64,000 bases of DNA from Yamagishiella unicocca (taxonomy: Eukaryota > Chlorophyta > Chlorophyceae > Chlamydomonadales > Volvocaceae), in assembly GCA_003116995.1 (NCBI GenBank), contig BDSL01000159.1:85926-149925 (forward strand). Reading direction: 5' to 3'. Below are positions 1 through 13,500 of this stretch, piece by piece; the stretch's first letter is position 1, and every line of letters begins with the position of its first letter. The notes under the pieces were generated by a model that searched no databases, was not told the origin of the DNA, and was given only the letters and a program-made list of their open reading frames with translations. A program made the position numbers and the translations under genes.

Positions 1-895
1 AGCATATGCAGACTGTGTGCGCGCACACTTGGAACTTAATCGCTTTCCGGATCATTGTAGTCCGAGCCTTGACAGGCTTATAGCATTTAGGAATGAGTCA
101 GACTTTTCTGTAACTGTCGCCTGCCACATTACGCGACTGACTACGGGACGTCCCACGCGCTGGGAGGCCGCACCTACCACAAACGTCCTTGCGATGACGA
201 GGGACTGTGACGAAAAGAATCGCAATGGAAAGGATCGTGGCCAAAAGCCTAGTTCTTAGCGAGGCTGGAATAACAGCGGAAGGTCCGTTAAAGCGAGAAA
301 ACGGACTCAAAAAGGAGCTCTTGGTCCCATCGCACATCATTTAATAGCGAAGATAAGGCAATTAGCCGTTTTGCCACTTTGGAGGCCACGGAGGTGCCCT
401 GGAGAGACGCTGGCCTTGGCGGGCAGCATGCGCAGCATGCGTTCGGTTCGCAACCACCGACTACTACCGCCGACAAAAACATCATTGACATATGAATTTG
501 GACCTCCAAAGGACAGTTGGTAACCCCAAAGGGCAGTTGAACCACACGCCAGCCTCCTCCGACAGTTTGCGCAACCAATATCACCACTGAAACACGCGTC
601 GGCTTCGTCTCGGCTTCGCCGATCGTGGCTGCGATTGTAGCTTCGCCTCGGCTTCACCAATCTTGGCTTTTCTAGGGGTCAAGTTATTTGTCAGTAATGC
701 TTTGGTAGCTGTTACGCTACTTTAGGGGTGCAACTGACCTTAGCGACTAATGCCGTACACGCGCACAGCGGAAAGGTCATAACTACTATACCAGCATGCC
801 TCACTGTCACATACGGTAATCACCACAAGCCTCATCCAGCCCCGGACAACGGCAGCATCGAAATGCGTACAACCGTTATGCCCGTCGGATCCCTC
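1..895. other. No gene recognised; possible 3' UTR of rhomboid gene
   Basis: Short open frames on both strands show no recognisable protein and no convincing splice sites. The stretch lies downstream of the minus-strand rhomboid gene, so part of it is probably its 3' UTR, but I found no TGTAA signal on the minus strand here. Confidence 0.5.
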
Positions 896-3800
896 TTAAT
901 GAAAACGCTGCAACCGCCGGCGCCTCAACTCTGCGACTGTCAATGGTTCGGGGTCCGGGAGCTCAACATTTCCTGACGCAGGCCCAGCGTTCTCTCCCTG
1001 CTTTCCATCGCTGTTGCCGGCGGCAGGGCCTGCGGGCACCACTGGGCTTGCCTGTGAGGGGGCCAGAGTGCTTCTGCGGCTGGGAGCCGCCGCACCGTTG
1101 CCATTGTCGTCATCCTGCATGTCACACAGCAGACGCAAACAAAAACCGGTCGAGGACTATGACCGTATGAGTTCGCGGCTCCGCGCTACGTCGACGCACG
1201 CACCGCGTATCAAGGAAGCCGCCGTCTGTGCTCAAAACCCAAACGCGCTGTACATGCCCACGGCATTCGCGCTCGCTTGTTTATGCGGCAGACATGTTCA
1301 GTTGCATCCGAGCATGGGCGCAACCCGAGGACTGACAATCGGCGTAATCCGGGTTCATAACCCCCCGAAGGAAGCAGCACTCTCAGGCAGTAGTCCCAGG
1401 CCCACGCCACCCCAGCAGAGCCAGGGGTCCCGCGTTCTGAGCCTCAGACTGCTTCGGCGATCTGCTGGATCCGGACACGGCACCATCCGTCCCGCTTACC
1501 GCGCTATGGACCCACCTCAGCCCGCCACCTCCCCCTTCCTTACCAAGCCACCCTGGGCCGCTCCTGCGCCGCCGGCTGCTGCCGGTTGGCGCCCGGCTGC
1601 TGTCTTACGTGCCTCCGGGACCAGCCGTGATGGATGCGGACCGGCGCCGCTGCTGCCGGCGCCGCTGCGGGTGCCGCTGCCGCTGCCGCCGCGGCTACCA
1701 GTTCCAGGCGCAGCTGCCCATGGGCCAGCATGAGGCGATCCAGAAGGAACGGCGCCGGAACCACCACCTGCGCTGCCTCCGGCTCCACTGCCGGCACCGG
1801 CTCCACTGCTGCCGTTGCCGTCCCGGTGGCCGCCAAGCCTTCCGCCAGAGCTGAAGTACTGGCGCTGGCTCCCACCTCCGAAGTTGCCCCTTCCCCTCCG
1901 GCCGGAGGGCTGGCGTCCGTCCTGCAAGGCACCGAGTGAGCCGGGCCGCAGGGAGATGTTCCTCATGTCCTGCCCCCGACTTCCCCGCTGCCACCCCGGC
2001 AAAGATGCTGCAGCTGCACCCCCCCCCAAAAACCCTAAAAGCTGAATGCTTGGGGAGAGAGAGGCGCCTGCAACAAACGGCCAGCCTGGCTGATGCATGA
2101 GGTCGCAGACTTGCGTTCCTTCACCGACCCGGTGTCTCTTGCTCGCGGGACCTGTGTCTCGCGTCTGCTCACGTCCGGCCTGCCTGTGGCACCAGGGCTG
2201 CATCTAACGTATCGCACGCCGCTCCACCAGTCAATCCACCAGGGCAAGCCCGCGCAACACGCACGACGCTCCACCCCTGCTCCGCCACCGCTCTACCACC
2301 TCTCTATCACCGCTCCACCCACCGTCGCTGCCGAGATGGCCCTCAGCATCGGCTCCAGCATCCTGACGTGGAGCAGCCCCGCCAGGATGCCACCCAGGTG
2401 GCCAAGGAAGGACGCCCGGGGGTTGAGGAAGGAAGCCAGCAGGAGCTCGACCCAGCAGAGGTACTGCCGGGAAGGCGCGGTGGGAGGGGGAAAGCAGCGA
2501 GGGATCCGGCAGCTTCAGCCAGCACAGGAGCACGCGGGAGGAGTGGGATGGGCTGGAGGGTGAGGCTGTGCCCTCCTGCAACCGCAGCGTGCCGGTGAAA
2601 GTTTGCGCGTGCCCACGCCGGGCGTAAAGTGCCCAACCGTCACATCAGGCACGTCCTAGCAGGTCGCATGTCACCGTCAGAAACCCAACAAGTTCGTAAC
2701 AGTTCCTACATAGTCCGGCACGTTCACAGCTGTGCACTCGTCGCTCCGCGCCCTCCCTTAACCTCAATCCTGACGGGACCAGGGACCACAATACAGCTGT
2801 CCTACGCCCGGAGGTCCAAACAGCTGGTTCGCCCGATAATCACGCCGGGCGTGAAATGCCCAAATACTAGAAACTCGCTAAGTGAGCTGATCGAGGATAC
2901 TCTGTAACGATGGTAACCCAAAGGGCGACGCTTCCGGCTATTGATCCCAGTGCTCAGCACCGTCCCCCTCTTCCGCCGTCTGCCGTTGCTCCGCCCCGTC
3001 GCCTCCTTCGCCTTCTCCGCCGCCTCCTCATCCCTCTGCTCCCCTACCTTTGTCGGCACAGTGAAGCCCATGATCTCGCCGCGGCCGGGGGAGTTGTGAG
3101 CCAGGACCACCTGTGGCAGGAAGCAGCCAGCGAGCAGTGGGGGGCCGGTGCGGAGCAACTCGGCAGCTACACCTGCCGCTGAGATGGCGTACCGCCATCA
3201 CCCGCCACCGTGGGGTGGAAAAGCGCTGCCGACGGCGCCAGGAGGGGCCATCCCGGCTTCCACCGCAGCCACTGGAGGCGTCTCACGGATCAGGTATCGA
3301 TCGCCCAGCCCTAGGACATGAATGTGCTTGCTTCCAGGAAACGAACAGCGAGGCATTGGTGACGGTGGTGGTGGTGATGGTGGTGTTCATGCCGGTGGGT
3401 GCGATGGAGGTTATGACAGCTGCAGTGCTGCCGCAAGTGTTTTTGTTGCATGTGGAGCCGCGGCGCCCCAAGTTCATAAGGTGCGTCGGTTTCGTTGGCC
3501 CAGTTCCTTTCTACCACACCTCCCTGCAGCAGTACCGATGACTGCACCCCTGCATTTCCAAGTGTGTGTACCATACGGTCTCCTACTCGGCTTCCCTAGT
3601 CCACGGGCTTTCCTCAACGCCCGCAGCAGACGGTGCGGACCACACCGCAGTCGCCCGCGGAGTCGCTCCTCCACAACGCAAGTCCATGGCCCATACATGC
3701 TTCCAGTGCTTTCCACACAGCTTGCACCTTCCCTCCACCCGGGGTATCACCACCGCGAGGTGGGAGGGCCTCGAAGGCACCTTCCTCCGCCCGGGTTCTA

Positions 3801-5780
3801 CCCTTTCTTTTCTCTACGTGTCGCCCCACGACCTCCCCACGAACCCTCCTCGCAGGGCCCCCCCCCCAACCCATCCAAGCCCACCGCCCCTCGCCCGCTC
3901 TGCAGACATCCACCCCCATGACGGCCCAACCCATGGCTCCCACCTTGAGTGCAAAGAGCACTGCGGAGAAGCCCACTGCGCACGTGGACCGGTACAGGTA
4001 CCTGTCTCGAAGACCAAAGAGGGGCAGCGTTTAGAGCCGGGGCAGGCGTGGCATTAGGTGCTGGTGCTGCTACTCCGCTGCCCGGCAACGCATCAAAACA
4101 ACCTGCACTACCGCTCACAATTCACTTCCGCGTAATGAACCACACAATGCTTCCTCATCACTTAAGAAGTAAAGATCACATAGTACGACAAGCAAGCCAA
4201 GCCCAGCCACCCCAGCCCAGAAACCCGCCCACCCGTATGCAGGGATGCAGGCCGCCAGGAGCGCCGCCAGCAGCACGGTTATCCCGTGCGACAGGAGCAG
4301 CAGCTCAGCAACCAGTGCGGCGAACATGGTGTGTCCGTAGATCGGCTCCAGCTGCACCCCCTGTCAAGAGGCCGCCAGCCGGCCAGCCAGCCATGCATGC
4401 ATGTTGATGAAATGGGGCGAAGGGCACGAAGGGCACAAAGCCTCTCTAGCCTGCTGCCGCGACCGTCAGCAAAGCGGAGAGTGCTCGGTCGAGCAGGGGG
4501 ACCGGGGAAACCGGGGGCGCTCCTGCATCTGTCAACCACATGCGTCTGGACCGCCCGCTATACCATCAGCTGTCGAGGGCACCTCCACGAGGTGTCACCT
4601 CTCAGTGGGGCTGAGCTCTGAAAAGGCCTTCAGGACGCCGCTTCAGGGAGGGTCCTCGACGCGTGTTACGCGCCCCGAAACCCCGTACGGCACTGCCACG
4701 TCCCTGGTTCGAGCCTTACCTTCCACAACAGGCTCGACATGTTGTAGTAGAGGTGCATCTGTGGTTTCCGGGCGCGGAGGGGATTATGAGAGGAAAGGGG
4801 TGAGGCGGGAGGGAGGGGGGTCGCCTGGCGTGGGGGCTGACGGGGCACCAGTTTGCCACCGCACCAGGCGGGAGGGGCTTGGGGAGCTTGGGGTGAGGGT
4901 GCGGCCCTCCGATCGCAATGGCAAGGTCAGGACAGGGCGGCGGGCTGGCGGGCTGGTGTGCTATGATGTCCGCCTGTGGCCCCTGATCCCGTCCCCCCAC
5001 CCCCCGGGTTTTATGCCACCCCCGGTTTCGGCGCCGTAGCTACGGCAGCCTCACATCGTCGGCGTGGAGGAATGCCGGCACCACCAGCCGGCGCAGGTGG
5101 CCGCTCTGAAAGGAGGGGGAGCAATGACGTGGCATGGCATGGCACGGCGCGGTCAGGGCGCGAGGGGATTAGTAAGAGGTGCGGCCGAGGTATTACTGGT
5201 GTGCTTGATCGTGATTGGGGTCACGATTGATTGCTAGCGGTGCGCTGTTGGGGTCGTTTGGGGGCCTGGGTGTGACGATGACCCAGTGAGTTGGCGGCGG
5301 GGTCTTCCGGCGCCGGAGCTCTCTTACGTGCTCTGGAGTCTCTTCACATCACTCGTAAACATACATAATCAGCATCACCGCCTTATGCGCTCGGTGTGGA
5401 CATGCCACAGGTTCGTTCGTGGAAAGAGCGCCCAACCCCAAAGTCAAGCGCAACGACATCAGGCGGAGCTGCGCACGACGTACTTCCAAGATGAGGCGCG
5501 GCTGCAGACACAGTCCTCGGATCATCGCGGAAACTTTGGGGGGCAGGATATCCGAAGCCCCAAAGTGGAGGAGGACGTTAACTGCGGGGGGCGCAAGGCA
5601 GGAGAGCTGGACTGTGGCAAGCCCAGAGTGCATGTACTCGCAAGATGCTGACGGCTTGCCTGCCACCAGCGCGAGCGTCACGGGGGGCTTGTGCTCGAGC
5701 TGCAGCACCCGGTGCCCGAGTTGCGCGAAGAGGAGGACTACGTAGGGGTCCCGACCACGGAAGTGGCGCCGGGGATACAT
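896..5780 (-). CDS. Rhomboid intramembrane serine protease, RHBDL4/RHBDD1 (plant RBL13/14) type
   Basis: A ten-exon model gives 447 aa: 5780-5660, 5581-5484, 5105-5055, 4758-4720, 4360-4233, 4001-3944, 3110-3048, 2463-2323, 1969-1544, 1114-896. Landmarks appear in family order: an N-terminal helix followed by EHKPPVTLALVA, then HLYYNMSSLLWK, then the catalytic-serine motif CAVGFSAVLFALK, then GFTVPTK, and finally NPRASFLGHLGGILAGL with the catalytic histidine. A Gly/Ser/Ala-rich tail follows and ends in AELRRRRLQRFH, which resembles the C-terminal helix of mammalian RHBDD1. Family members are ER membrane proteases that clip unstable membrane proteins for degradation; that role is inferred here. 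The first intron would be GC-AG, 78 nt and in frame, so it may instead be retained. The start of exon 9 (1969) is weak because its acceptor lacks a pyrimidine tract. No ubiquitin-interacting motif was found. The gene is divergent from CLPR4. Confidence 0.85.
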
Positions 5781-6031
5781 TTGCGTGTTTTTTTGTGCTA
5801 TGATTGTAATGTATATTTAGACCTTTCTGCGAGTTTCCGGCGTGGAAAGGCGTAACAAGGGTCACAGGGCCCTTGGGTTGTCTCGCTGTCCCGATGCATC
5901 AACCTTTCGGAACACGACCTTCCTAAAAGCGTGTCATAATACATTGATCTTAACTCCGAATTGCCCACAGCGTTCAGATCTAGGTTGCCTAGCTTGTATG
6001 CTGCGATAGACGAAGACTAGGTAGCGGAGTA
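5781..6031. promoter_or_regulatory. Divergent promoter region between rhomboid gene and CLPR4
   Basis: Only 251 bp separate the two start codons, so both 5' UTRs and core promoters must fit here. No TATA box or named motif was recognised. Shared control is inference from the spacing. Confidence 0.5.
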
Positions 6032-8766
6032 ATGCAGCGGCTGGCCGGCAGCCACGCGGGCTGCCTGGGCCGCAGCCATGTACTTGTAGGCAAGAATCTT
6101 GGGCCGCAGCGGCTGGTACAGTGCACGAGGCCGTCCCATGGCTCGCGACGAGGAAGCGTGGTTGTCCAGGCGGTGCGTGCACATGCACTCTGCTGGAATC
6201 AGTTAATTACATCCTCAAACGCAATATCCCTGGATCATTTTACGTGCAGCGTAAACTTGCGCATCTGAGGAAGAAGATGTGGAAGGAGGCGGGGCCGCCA
6301 CCAGACCTCGCTACACGCCTTTTTACGGAACGAATCATGTACCTGGTGCGTCATGTATAGCATGTGCTGTCACTGGGTGCGGTGCGACGTGCGCGATGTG
6401 TAGGTCGACCTTGGTCGTGCTATGGGTTGTGGCGCGCAGGGCATGCCCATCGACTCGTCTGTTGCGGAGCTGCTCACAGCACAGCTGTTTGTATTGGTAC
6501 AAGAGGCACCGGACCCCATCTTCTTCTACATCAACTCAACGGGCATTGCGGTGCGTGTGTGGGCGATGCTGCGGCCGGTTGCGTGGCCGAAGCGTCGTGC
6601 CCGGTGCCGGCAACGGCGACACATAACCGCGTCCTGTTTGCGGTACAGAAAAACGCAACCAAGTATGGCAATGAGCACGAGGCCATCGCGGTGTACAATA
6701 TGATGAAGGGTGTGCAGAAGTTCTGCCCCATCTACACGCTCTGCGTTGGCAACGCCTTCGGGGAGGCCGCTCTCTTACTGAGCGCTGGGTCACCGGTGAG
6801 CCGCGAGGGGGGACTGCGGAAGCGAAGAGGAAGGCGAGGCACTTGATAGGGTTCCAGTCAGCAACGGGGGAGCGGGGGAGAGGCCGAGTCGCGGCGCTGA
6901 CGGCACTGCTGGTGACCAGCTGACTCTGCAGTTACATAACCGTCTGCACAACGGTCGAATGGTTGTCATGGTCCCGGTGACCCCAGACTGCCTGTCGCCT
7001 CTGATACCACGCAGCACGTTTCGGTGCGCGACGAGTCCCTTGCAACCTCGCAACCCTTCCTCGCCTCTCTCCCTCCATCCCCCCCCCTTCACCATCTCCC
7101 TTCCCCCCGCTCGCAACCCCGCCACAGGGCAAGCGCGCCTCCCTGCGTTCCTCCACTATCATGCTGCGCCAGCCGCTGCAGCGGCTGAACGGGATGCAGG
7201 CGTCAGACATTGACATTTACCGCAAAATCACGCGTGAAAAGACGCAGACTATGGTGCGGTCGCGAGTGTGGGTTAGGGATGGAGGGGGTTTGCGATGGTG
7301 GTGAGTGGACAGACGGGCCACAGTCCGAGGGACCAATGGGGTTGGGCGCCCTTCCGCGGGTAGGCGGGAGCGGACGCGCAGGAGCAGAATATGGTATCGC
7401 TGGAATGGCGGTTATGACGCCTAATTGGTATCGGAATTCGAAGGATTGAGGCGGAATGTGTTGTTGGGGACGGCAGGAGGGTGAAAAAGACGCACGGTCC
7501 CGGAGCCACAGTCGCACAGAAACCGCTTCTTAGCCGCTCCTCCCACCGCCACCGAACATCGCCAACGTAGGCCAAGTACCTGGCGGCATGCACGGGTAAG
7601 ACGGAGGAGCAGATCGTGACGGACTTCACCCGGCCGCGGTACTTCAACCCGTACGAGGCCGTGACGTACGGCCTGATTGACACGGTACGGTACGCGACCT
7701 GCAGCGGCCGGCGTTGGTGCAGGAGGGGCTTTGCTCGGGGGCCAATGTTGACTCTCGCAGCCAGATTGCCGCCTCATTTTCCTCGCGCTCTCGCCGTCGC
7801 ATCCGCCCATGCTGTGTGCCCCGAGAATCCTGCCGCCTGCAAATGATCCCAACTCTATCCGTATTGGCTGTCGCACCAGTTCGGTTGGTTGAACGCACAC
7901 GTGCATCCGTTGGGCTTCACTCCGACAGGTTCTGGAGCCGAAGGAGGAACGCGTGGTGTTCAAGGACTGGGAGAAGATGGGCTCCGAAATCGCGGAGCTG
8001 GGGCTGTGGGAGGACGAGGACCAGCCGCTGCCCACCAGTGAGTGGGACTGGAAGGGGGCATCGAGACAACGCGTATTACGACCGGGGGGGGGCTGGCAGG
8101 AGGGGGAAAGGCGGAGGAGCAGAGCCTGGAAGCTGCTGTGGCATCGAAATCGAAGGCTGCTGTGGCATACCGGTTGTATGTAAAGGCTCTCACCGAACAT
8201 CACCATCGCAATGAGGGCGTGCGAATGAGGCAGCAGGGGGACGAGCGCAGCTATCTAATCTGGAAAGGAGGCGAGGAATCCGTATTCCTATGTGCAAAAT
8301 CCGTTTGGTTATCCATAACTTGGCGACGAGCGCCAAAGGCCCATGCAGCAAGGAGCGCAGTAGCAAGCAGCGCAACAGCAGCGCAGCGTAGGGCCGCTAG
8401 GGCGTACAGCGGCTAGGTGCCGACAGCTGCTAGCGGACTTGTGCGCTTGGGAAGGGGGGAAGGGATACGGTGATTGAGGAGTGATAGCGTGGACAGGGGC
8501 GGGGGTGCGCGGACGGGGGTGCGGCTGAAGCGGGGAACAGCAGGCAGCGGCTGAAGCGGTGACCTGGAAGACGACTCTTTGGGCGCGAAGAAGAAGTAGC
8601 GCCGGGCCTCACAGGGTGCCAGCGGGGACGTTTTCTTCTCCGCGCACCCTCCACCCCCCGCATCCAGCTCCCGCTGCATCAAGCCGTCCCTCCCCTGCCC
8701 CTGCCCCTTTCAGACATCATGTACCCGGGCACCTCGCAATACTGGCGCTCGGACTTTGACGGCTGA
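6032..8766 (+). CDS. CLPR4: Plastid Clp protease non-catalytic subunit ClpR4
   Basis: Eight exons give 298 aa: 6032-6172, 6250-6345, 6440-6550, 6649-6795, 7128-7253, 7571-7684, 7929-8037, 8714-8766. The first exon is Arg/Ser-rich and ends RRGSVVVQA, as expected of a chloroplast transit peptide. The body follows plant ClpR4: PPPDLATRLFTERIMYLGM, then FFYINSTG, CVGNAFGEAALLLSAG, SSTIMLRQP and RPRYFNPYEAVTYGLID. ClpR proteins sit in the heptameric rings of the stromal Clp protease without doing catalysis. Consistent with that, Gly replaces the nucleophilic Ser, Arg replaces the His, and the Asp position is not conserved. Assignment to R4 rather than another ClpR rests on recalled similarity to the Arabidopsis protein. 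A long 3' UTR probably runs to about 9740. Confidence 0.88.
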
Positions 8767-9735
8767 GCTGCTGCATCAGCTAACCCCAGCAGCCGCTGCC
8801 AGCGTCTGCCTGCCTGCGTCTGCTGACGCTGTGCCATGGCGCCGCCGCAGTCGGCCGCGTGGCGCATCGCGTGACGCTGTGGGGTGGGGGCCTGATGCCG
8901 CGGGGCAGCAGCCTGGGGCTGTGGCGCCCCGGCGGCTGTGGCTGCAGCGGTGCCTGCGAGAGGGAGCAGTTGGCGGTGCAGTGGGCCGCAGCGCTCTGGG
9001 AGCTGGCCAGGCGACTGGCTGCTGCCGCGGCGGCTGGCTGCAGCGAGGTGAGGTGAGGAGGGAAGCTGCCCTGGTGACACCTAGCACCGGGGTGCTGCCT
9101 GCCGCCTACGGACGACCAACTAGGTGGCCTGCAGCTGCCGGGTCTGGCTCAGCCACTGCGGTGTCCGCCCGTCCGTCGTCATCGTCGTCAGGGGTGGGCC
9201 GTGGTTTTGGCCGTGTGCGATCCTGGACACTGGCCACATTCGATGCATCCTGGCAGCAGCCTGAGGCGTTACGGCGCAGCGCAGCGCCGGTGACAGTGAC
9301 CGACAGTGACCTGTAGGTTAGCTTCACCTGGTGCTATCAAACACTGGGAAATGACTGCCGGACGGGTCGGGTCTGTCCTGGCATTGCTGCTTGGGTATTG
9401 CACATTGTGCGCTGCAACGGCGGGCATTGGGCGCACGCGGTTGTGGTTCGTGGCGGTGGTTAGGGTGACAATGTGGACAGCGGCACCTGGCGCCGTGAGC
9501 GCTGCCGTGTACTCCAGTAGCGGCACGGCAGTGTGTGTGTTTGAACGGCAAGTGCCTGGAGGGCTGTGTGACCGGAGCGCCCGGCCAAGGCGGTGTGTTC
9601 GCCTTCTTGGCAGCGGTGCATGGACTGTACGAGTACCGCCCTAGGAGGGTGTCAGGCGCGGGCGTTGAGGCGGGGTGTTCAGCTCATGTGCCATGTGCAT
9701 AGCCCTTCACCATGTAATGTAATTTTAGACGGCGA
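8767..9735 (+). other. Probable 3' UTR of CLPR4
   Basis: No conserved coding signal is seen after the CLPR4 stop. The stretch ends at a doubled TGTAA signal, so it is best read as a long algal 3' UTR of about 950 nt. Confidence 0.5.
9713..9722 (+). terminator. Doubled TGTAA polyadenylation signal for CLPR4
   Basis: TGTAATGTAA reads on the plus strand. TGTAA is the usual polyadenylation signal of chlorophycean algae, normally 10-20 nt before the cleavage site. Confidence 0.6.
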
Positions 9736-10562
9736 GCATCATGAACCTGGCTAGATGATGCAGCGAGACGAAGGACTAAATGAGAACTGATGAGAAGTAG
9801 CATTTGAAAGGCCACAGCGGTAACCGCGTCCATCCGACAAGCCGCAGCGGGTGGCCCGATACCGCGGCACTGGGTGGGCACAGCCGCGGAACACATGGCG
9901 GCGCACTGCTATGGTCATCGGTAATTACGTAGGCGACCTCAGGAGGCAGCATGCACCTCAATAACCGCGTCTAACCGTCAACTGGCAACCGGGACAATCA
10001 ACGGGCATGCAGCGGCCAATCGCCACACCTAAAAGGGCTGCTCTGTATGTCCACCGCCGGCCTAACCTTCAGCGTTCCGAAGGACAGCAGCGTTTAGGGA
10101 AACTGTGGCGCAAGGTTCGAACTCGGTTCGTGCATCCCTCCTCTCGTTTAGATAGTAGCTTAGCAACATGCGGCAGGTGCAGCGTGATAGCTTAGTGACA
10201 TGCGCACCAGCGATCAACTCTCAATGGTCATACCTAGTGAGCTAGAAGCGTCCGCGACCCTGGCTTCACGCTCCTCCCGGTGCGCTGCGGTGCGCTGCAC
10301 GCATATCTTACGACGTTTCAATGCATGGGGCCATGCAAGATGCGACGCAACGCGCCCCGCTGCACGCGCAAGTGCATCGCTCCCCTCCCGCTCCGTCCTT
10401 CCCCCTCTGCGCATCTTCCAGGAGCTCCGCCCCAACACGGCGGCTCCAGCTCACCCATGCATTTACACGATGCCACTCCAGGGGCGCTTCCCGTCCAAAC
10501 CACGCCCCCCGTTCGCTGGCCCCCCCTCATGCGGATTCGCAGGTTCTTTTGTAAAATCCCCC
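9736..10562. other. Intergenic between two convergent genes
   Basis: This lies between the 3' ends of CLPR4 (plus) and the pseudokinase gene (minus). A minus-strand TGTAA lies at 10463-10467, about 95 nt past the pseudokinase stop, and could end that transcript. No gene is recognised. Confidence 0.45.
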
Positions 10563-13500
10563 TCATGCCAGCGCCAGGAAGGGGTGCAGCACCAGCTCCG
10601 AGGCGGCCCTGCTGCCCCGCACCAGCTGCGCCACAAAGTCCCAGCCGGCCCGGTCGCCCTCGTCCAGCAGCGCCACCATGCGCGCAAGGGCCGGGTCGTC
10701 GTCGCAGTACTGGCGCAGCGCCTGCACGTCGTCGTTGTAGATGTCGAACAGCAGGCGCGTGAGGGTGGGGCGGGCCAGGGAGCCCGCGGGCGAGGTGGCG
10801 GTGCCTGTGGAGAACACCTCCAGCAGCGTAAGGGCGGTGGCCTGGCGGGGCGGAAGTGGGGAGGGGGCCGAGGAGACCCGGTTACACGACGTAGGAAACG
10901 GGTGGCAGAAAGCAGGTGGCGAATAGTCCTCGGACACGCGTTTGAGTGCGCATGAATGGAAACGTGGGTTGAGTACCGGTACTGAGGAACCTGTGAGGGA
11001 CGGGGGGGGGAGAGAGGATGCAGGAGAGGGAGCGCGAAGGATTGTAGGAGGAGAAACGAGGGTTGTGTGCGGGGGAGAACGTCGCCAGGCGATGACGTTG
11101 ACAGCTGGGCATGGACAGCTGGTGACAGCTGTGATGGCCGCACCTGCAGGTCGTGCTTGCGGCCCTCCCGGGGTGCGGTGCTATCCAGGTCCTGACCGGG
11201 GAGCTGCGGGGAGGACAGACCCAGAGGGGTCCCTGGGGGGGAGGGCAGCGGGACAAGGCCGGAGAGGGGTCGAGGGGTGACGGGCTGGAGGAGAGCCACT
11301 GCGCGGCCGCGGCAGGGCAGCAGCTCGCCCAGCCACCACCAGATGGGGACGCGTTCCTCTCCTCGCTGCCGTGGTGACCCAAGGACCCGAGCCCCACCCC
11401 AGCCCCACCAAGTTTACGTGCGTCGCGCGGGGTCCTCGCTTCCTTTCGTCTCGCCGTAGCCGATATAGCTTAGCCGCCAAAGGTCATATTACGACCTTCG
11501 GCTTTCGTATCCCCAACCCAGTTCTCCCGCATGCATCTCAAAACTTCTGTTTTAAACGATTTTTTCGGACATCCACGGGTTTCCCTCGAGCCCCACCAAG
11601 TTGTCCAGCATGCATCTCCAAACGGCTTTCCTAATGGTTTTCTCTTTCGTACACGGGGGTTCCATGCAACCCCACCCCCACCCGTGCCCCACCCAACTCT
11701 CCAGCTAGCAACACCATAACTCCTCCATCGGATTCACCACTTCGTCCGCCCTACCCGACCCCATCCCGCCTTTCTTGTTCCCTTCCTGCCCTGTGGTCGC
11801 GATACGCGTTCTCCCCCTTACCTCCCACCAACCCCACTACCCACCCGCTGTGTCCAGCCTCCCGAAACCGAAGTTGTCCAGCTTGACGAACAGAGACGCT
11901 GCGTCTGAGTCCTCCGTGGCGCTCACGAACACCGTGCCGCTGGAGAGCGACCCATGGACCACCCCAGCCCCGTGGCAGTGAGCCACAGCACCCAGCAGCG
12001 AACGCGCCATGCTACGCAGCATGGTGTGGCGGGCGCGCCAGGCCTCCGCCTCGGCCACCTCCCTGCAGGTCGTGCGTCCGCCAAGGAGTCGGCGTGGGCG
12101 TGCTGGGTCGGTAGCCGGGAGGGCTGGCGGGGCACGAGCCGTTGCACAGTGCTGCGGGCGGGAATGTGTATGCGACGCTTTGCCGCAGGCTTGCAGGTCA
12201 ATTTCTTAACCCCTCCACCCAGTACCGTCTGCCGCGCGCGTCGTGTTTTCGCGGTCGGCACCTGCTTTCACCTCTTGGTGCGCCCCCACCCCCACCCCCA
12301 GTTCTCCAGCATGCATGTCGAAACGTCTTTTCAAAACGGGTTTTTCTCGCTTCCACGGATCTTCCTCGAACCCCCCACCCCCACCCCCCTCCCCACCCCC
12401 ACCCCCACCCCTTCCCCCACCCCCACCCCCACCCCCTAGTAAGGCATCATCGCCCGCTCACGGAGTCCACTCGCAACCGGTGCTTCATCACCGCATCCCC
12501 TCCCGTCCCCTCCCCTCCCCATGCAGCCCCGACGTACTTCTTCTTGAAGAACGACTTCGCCGGCTCCGGCGGCCGCACGTCCGTGAGGTACATGTTGAGC
12601 GGCCGCATTCCCTCCCACTTGTACACCAGCCACACGCTGTCCGCCTCCGAGTCCATGGACAGCGAGGCGGCCTCCTCGGTGGGTGCGGACAGGAAGTAGC
12701 CCAGCAGCGGCACCACGGGCGGGGTGCGCCGGGTGGGGCGGTTGGCAGCCTGGGGCAGCGGGGGAGGGACGCAGCGGGGTGGTGGGAAGGAGCAGGTGCG
12801 GCGGGGTAGGTGGACCAGGAGACCGCATGCGCCTTAGCGTAGTTAGCGAGGATGCGGAGATGAGCTACTTGGCCGCCCAGGCGGCATGAAGCCGCCCTTC
12901 GCCGGCGGCCACCCAGCTCACCCCCAGCCCAACTTCAGCCCACCCCCAGCCCGCCCCCAGCCCGCCCCTTCCTTCCGCCCCTCGTACCACGTACTGGTCC
13001 TCTGGCAGGTCGGACAGCTTGGACAGCACCAGCAGCTCGTTGAAAGCTACCGCCCGGGCCACTGGCAGGTACTCCTGCGGGGAGGGGTGAGGGAGGCGGG
13101 GCGACACGCGCACGGCAGGGAGCAGGGCGCAGGGCGTAGGGTGCGGGATCCGAGGGTTCTGCCCGTGTGCTGCCCAACAAAGCCCGCGGCTGCACGCTGA
13201 GCCGTTGCGCAGGAAGGGACACGCAGCGTCTGCGCTTCAGACTCGGGCCCAGAGTGGACCCACGACGCAGCTGCCGACTGGGGACAAGGACCGCCCCCGT
13301 GGGATCCTGGGAACAATGGCAGCAGGCGGCCGCCGCACGACAGGACGTCTGCCGTACGAAATCCACCCTCACCGCGAGTGCCGTACCGTACCTTGAGCAG
13401 TACCGTCAGAGGCCGCTGCATGGGCAGTCGCGGCAGGAAGCGGGCGGCGTACGCGATGACGGCGGTGACGCCCTCCACGGTACCGCTTGTGTCCTGCATC

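Noticed and set aside
1014..1733. 239-codon plus-strand frame
   Set aside because: Low-complexity Pro/Ala/Arg reading antisense to the rhomboid C-terminal exons.
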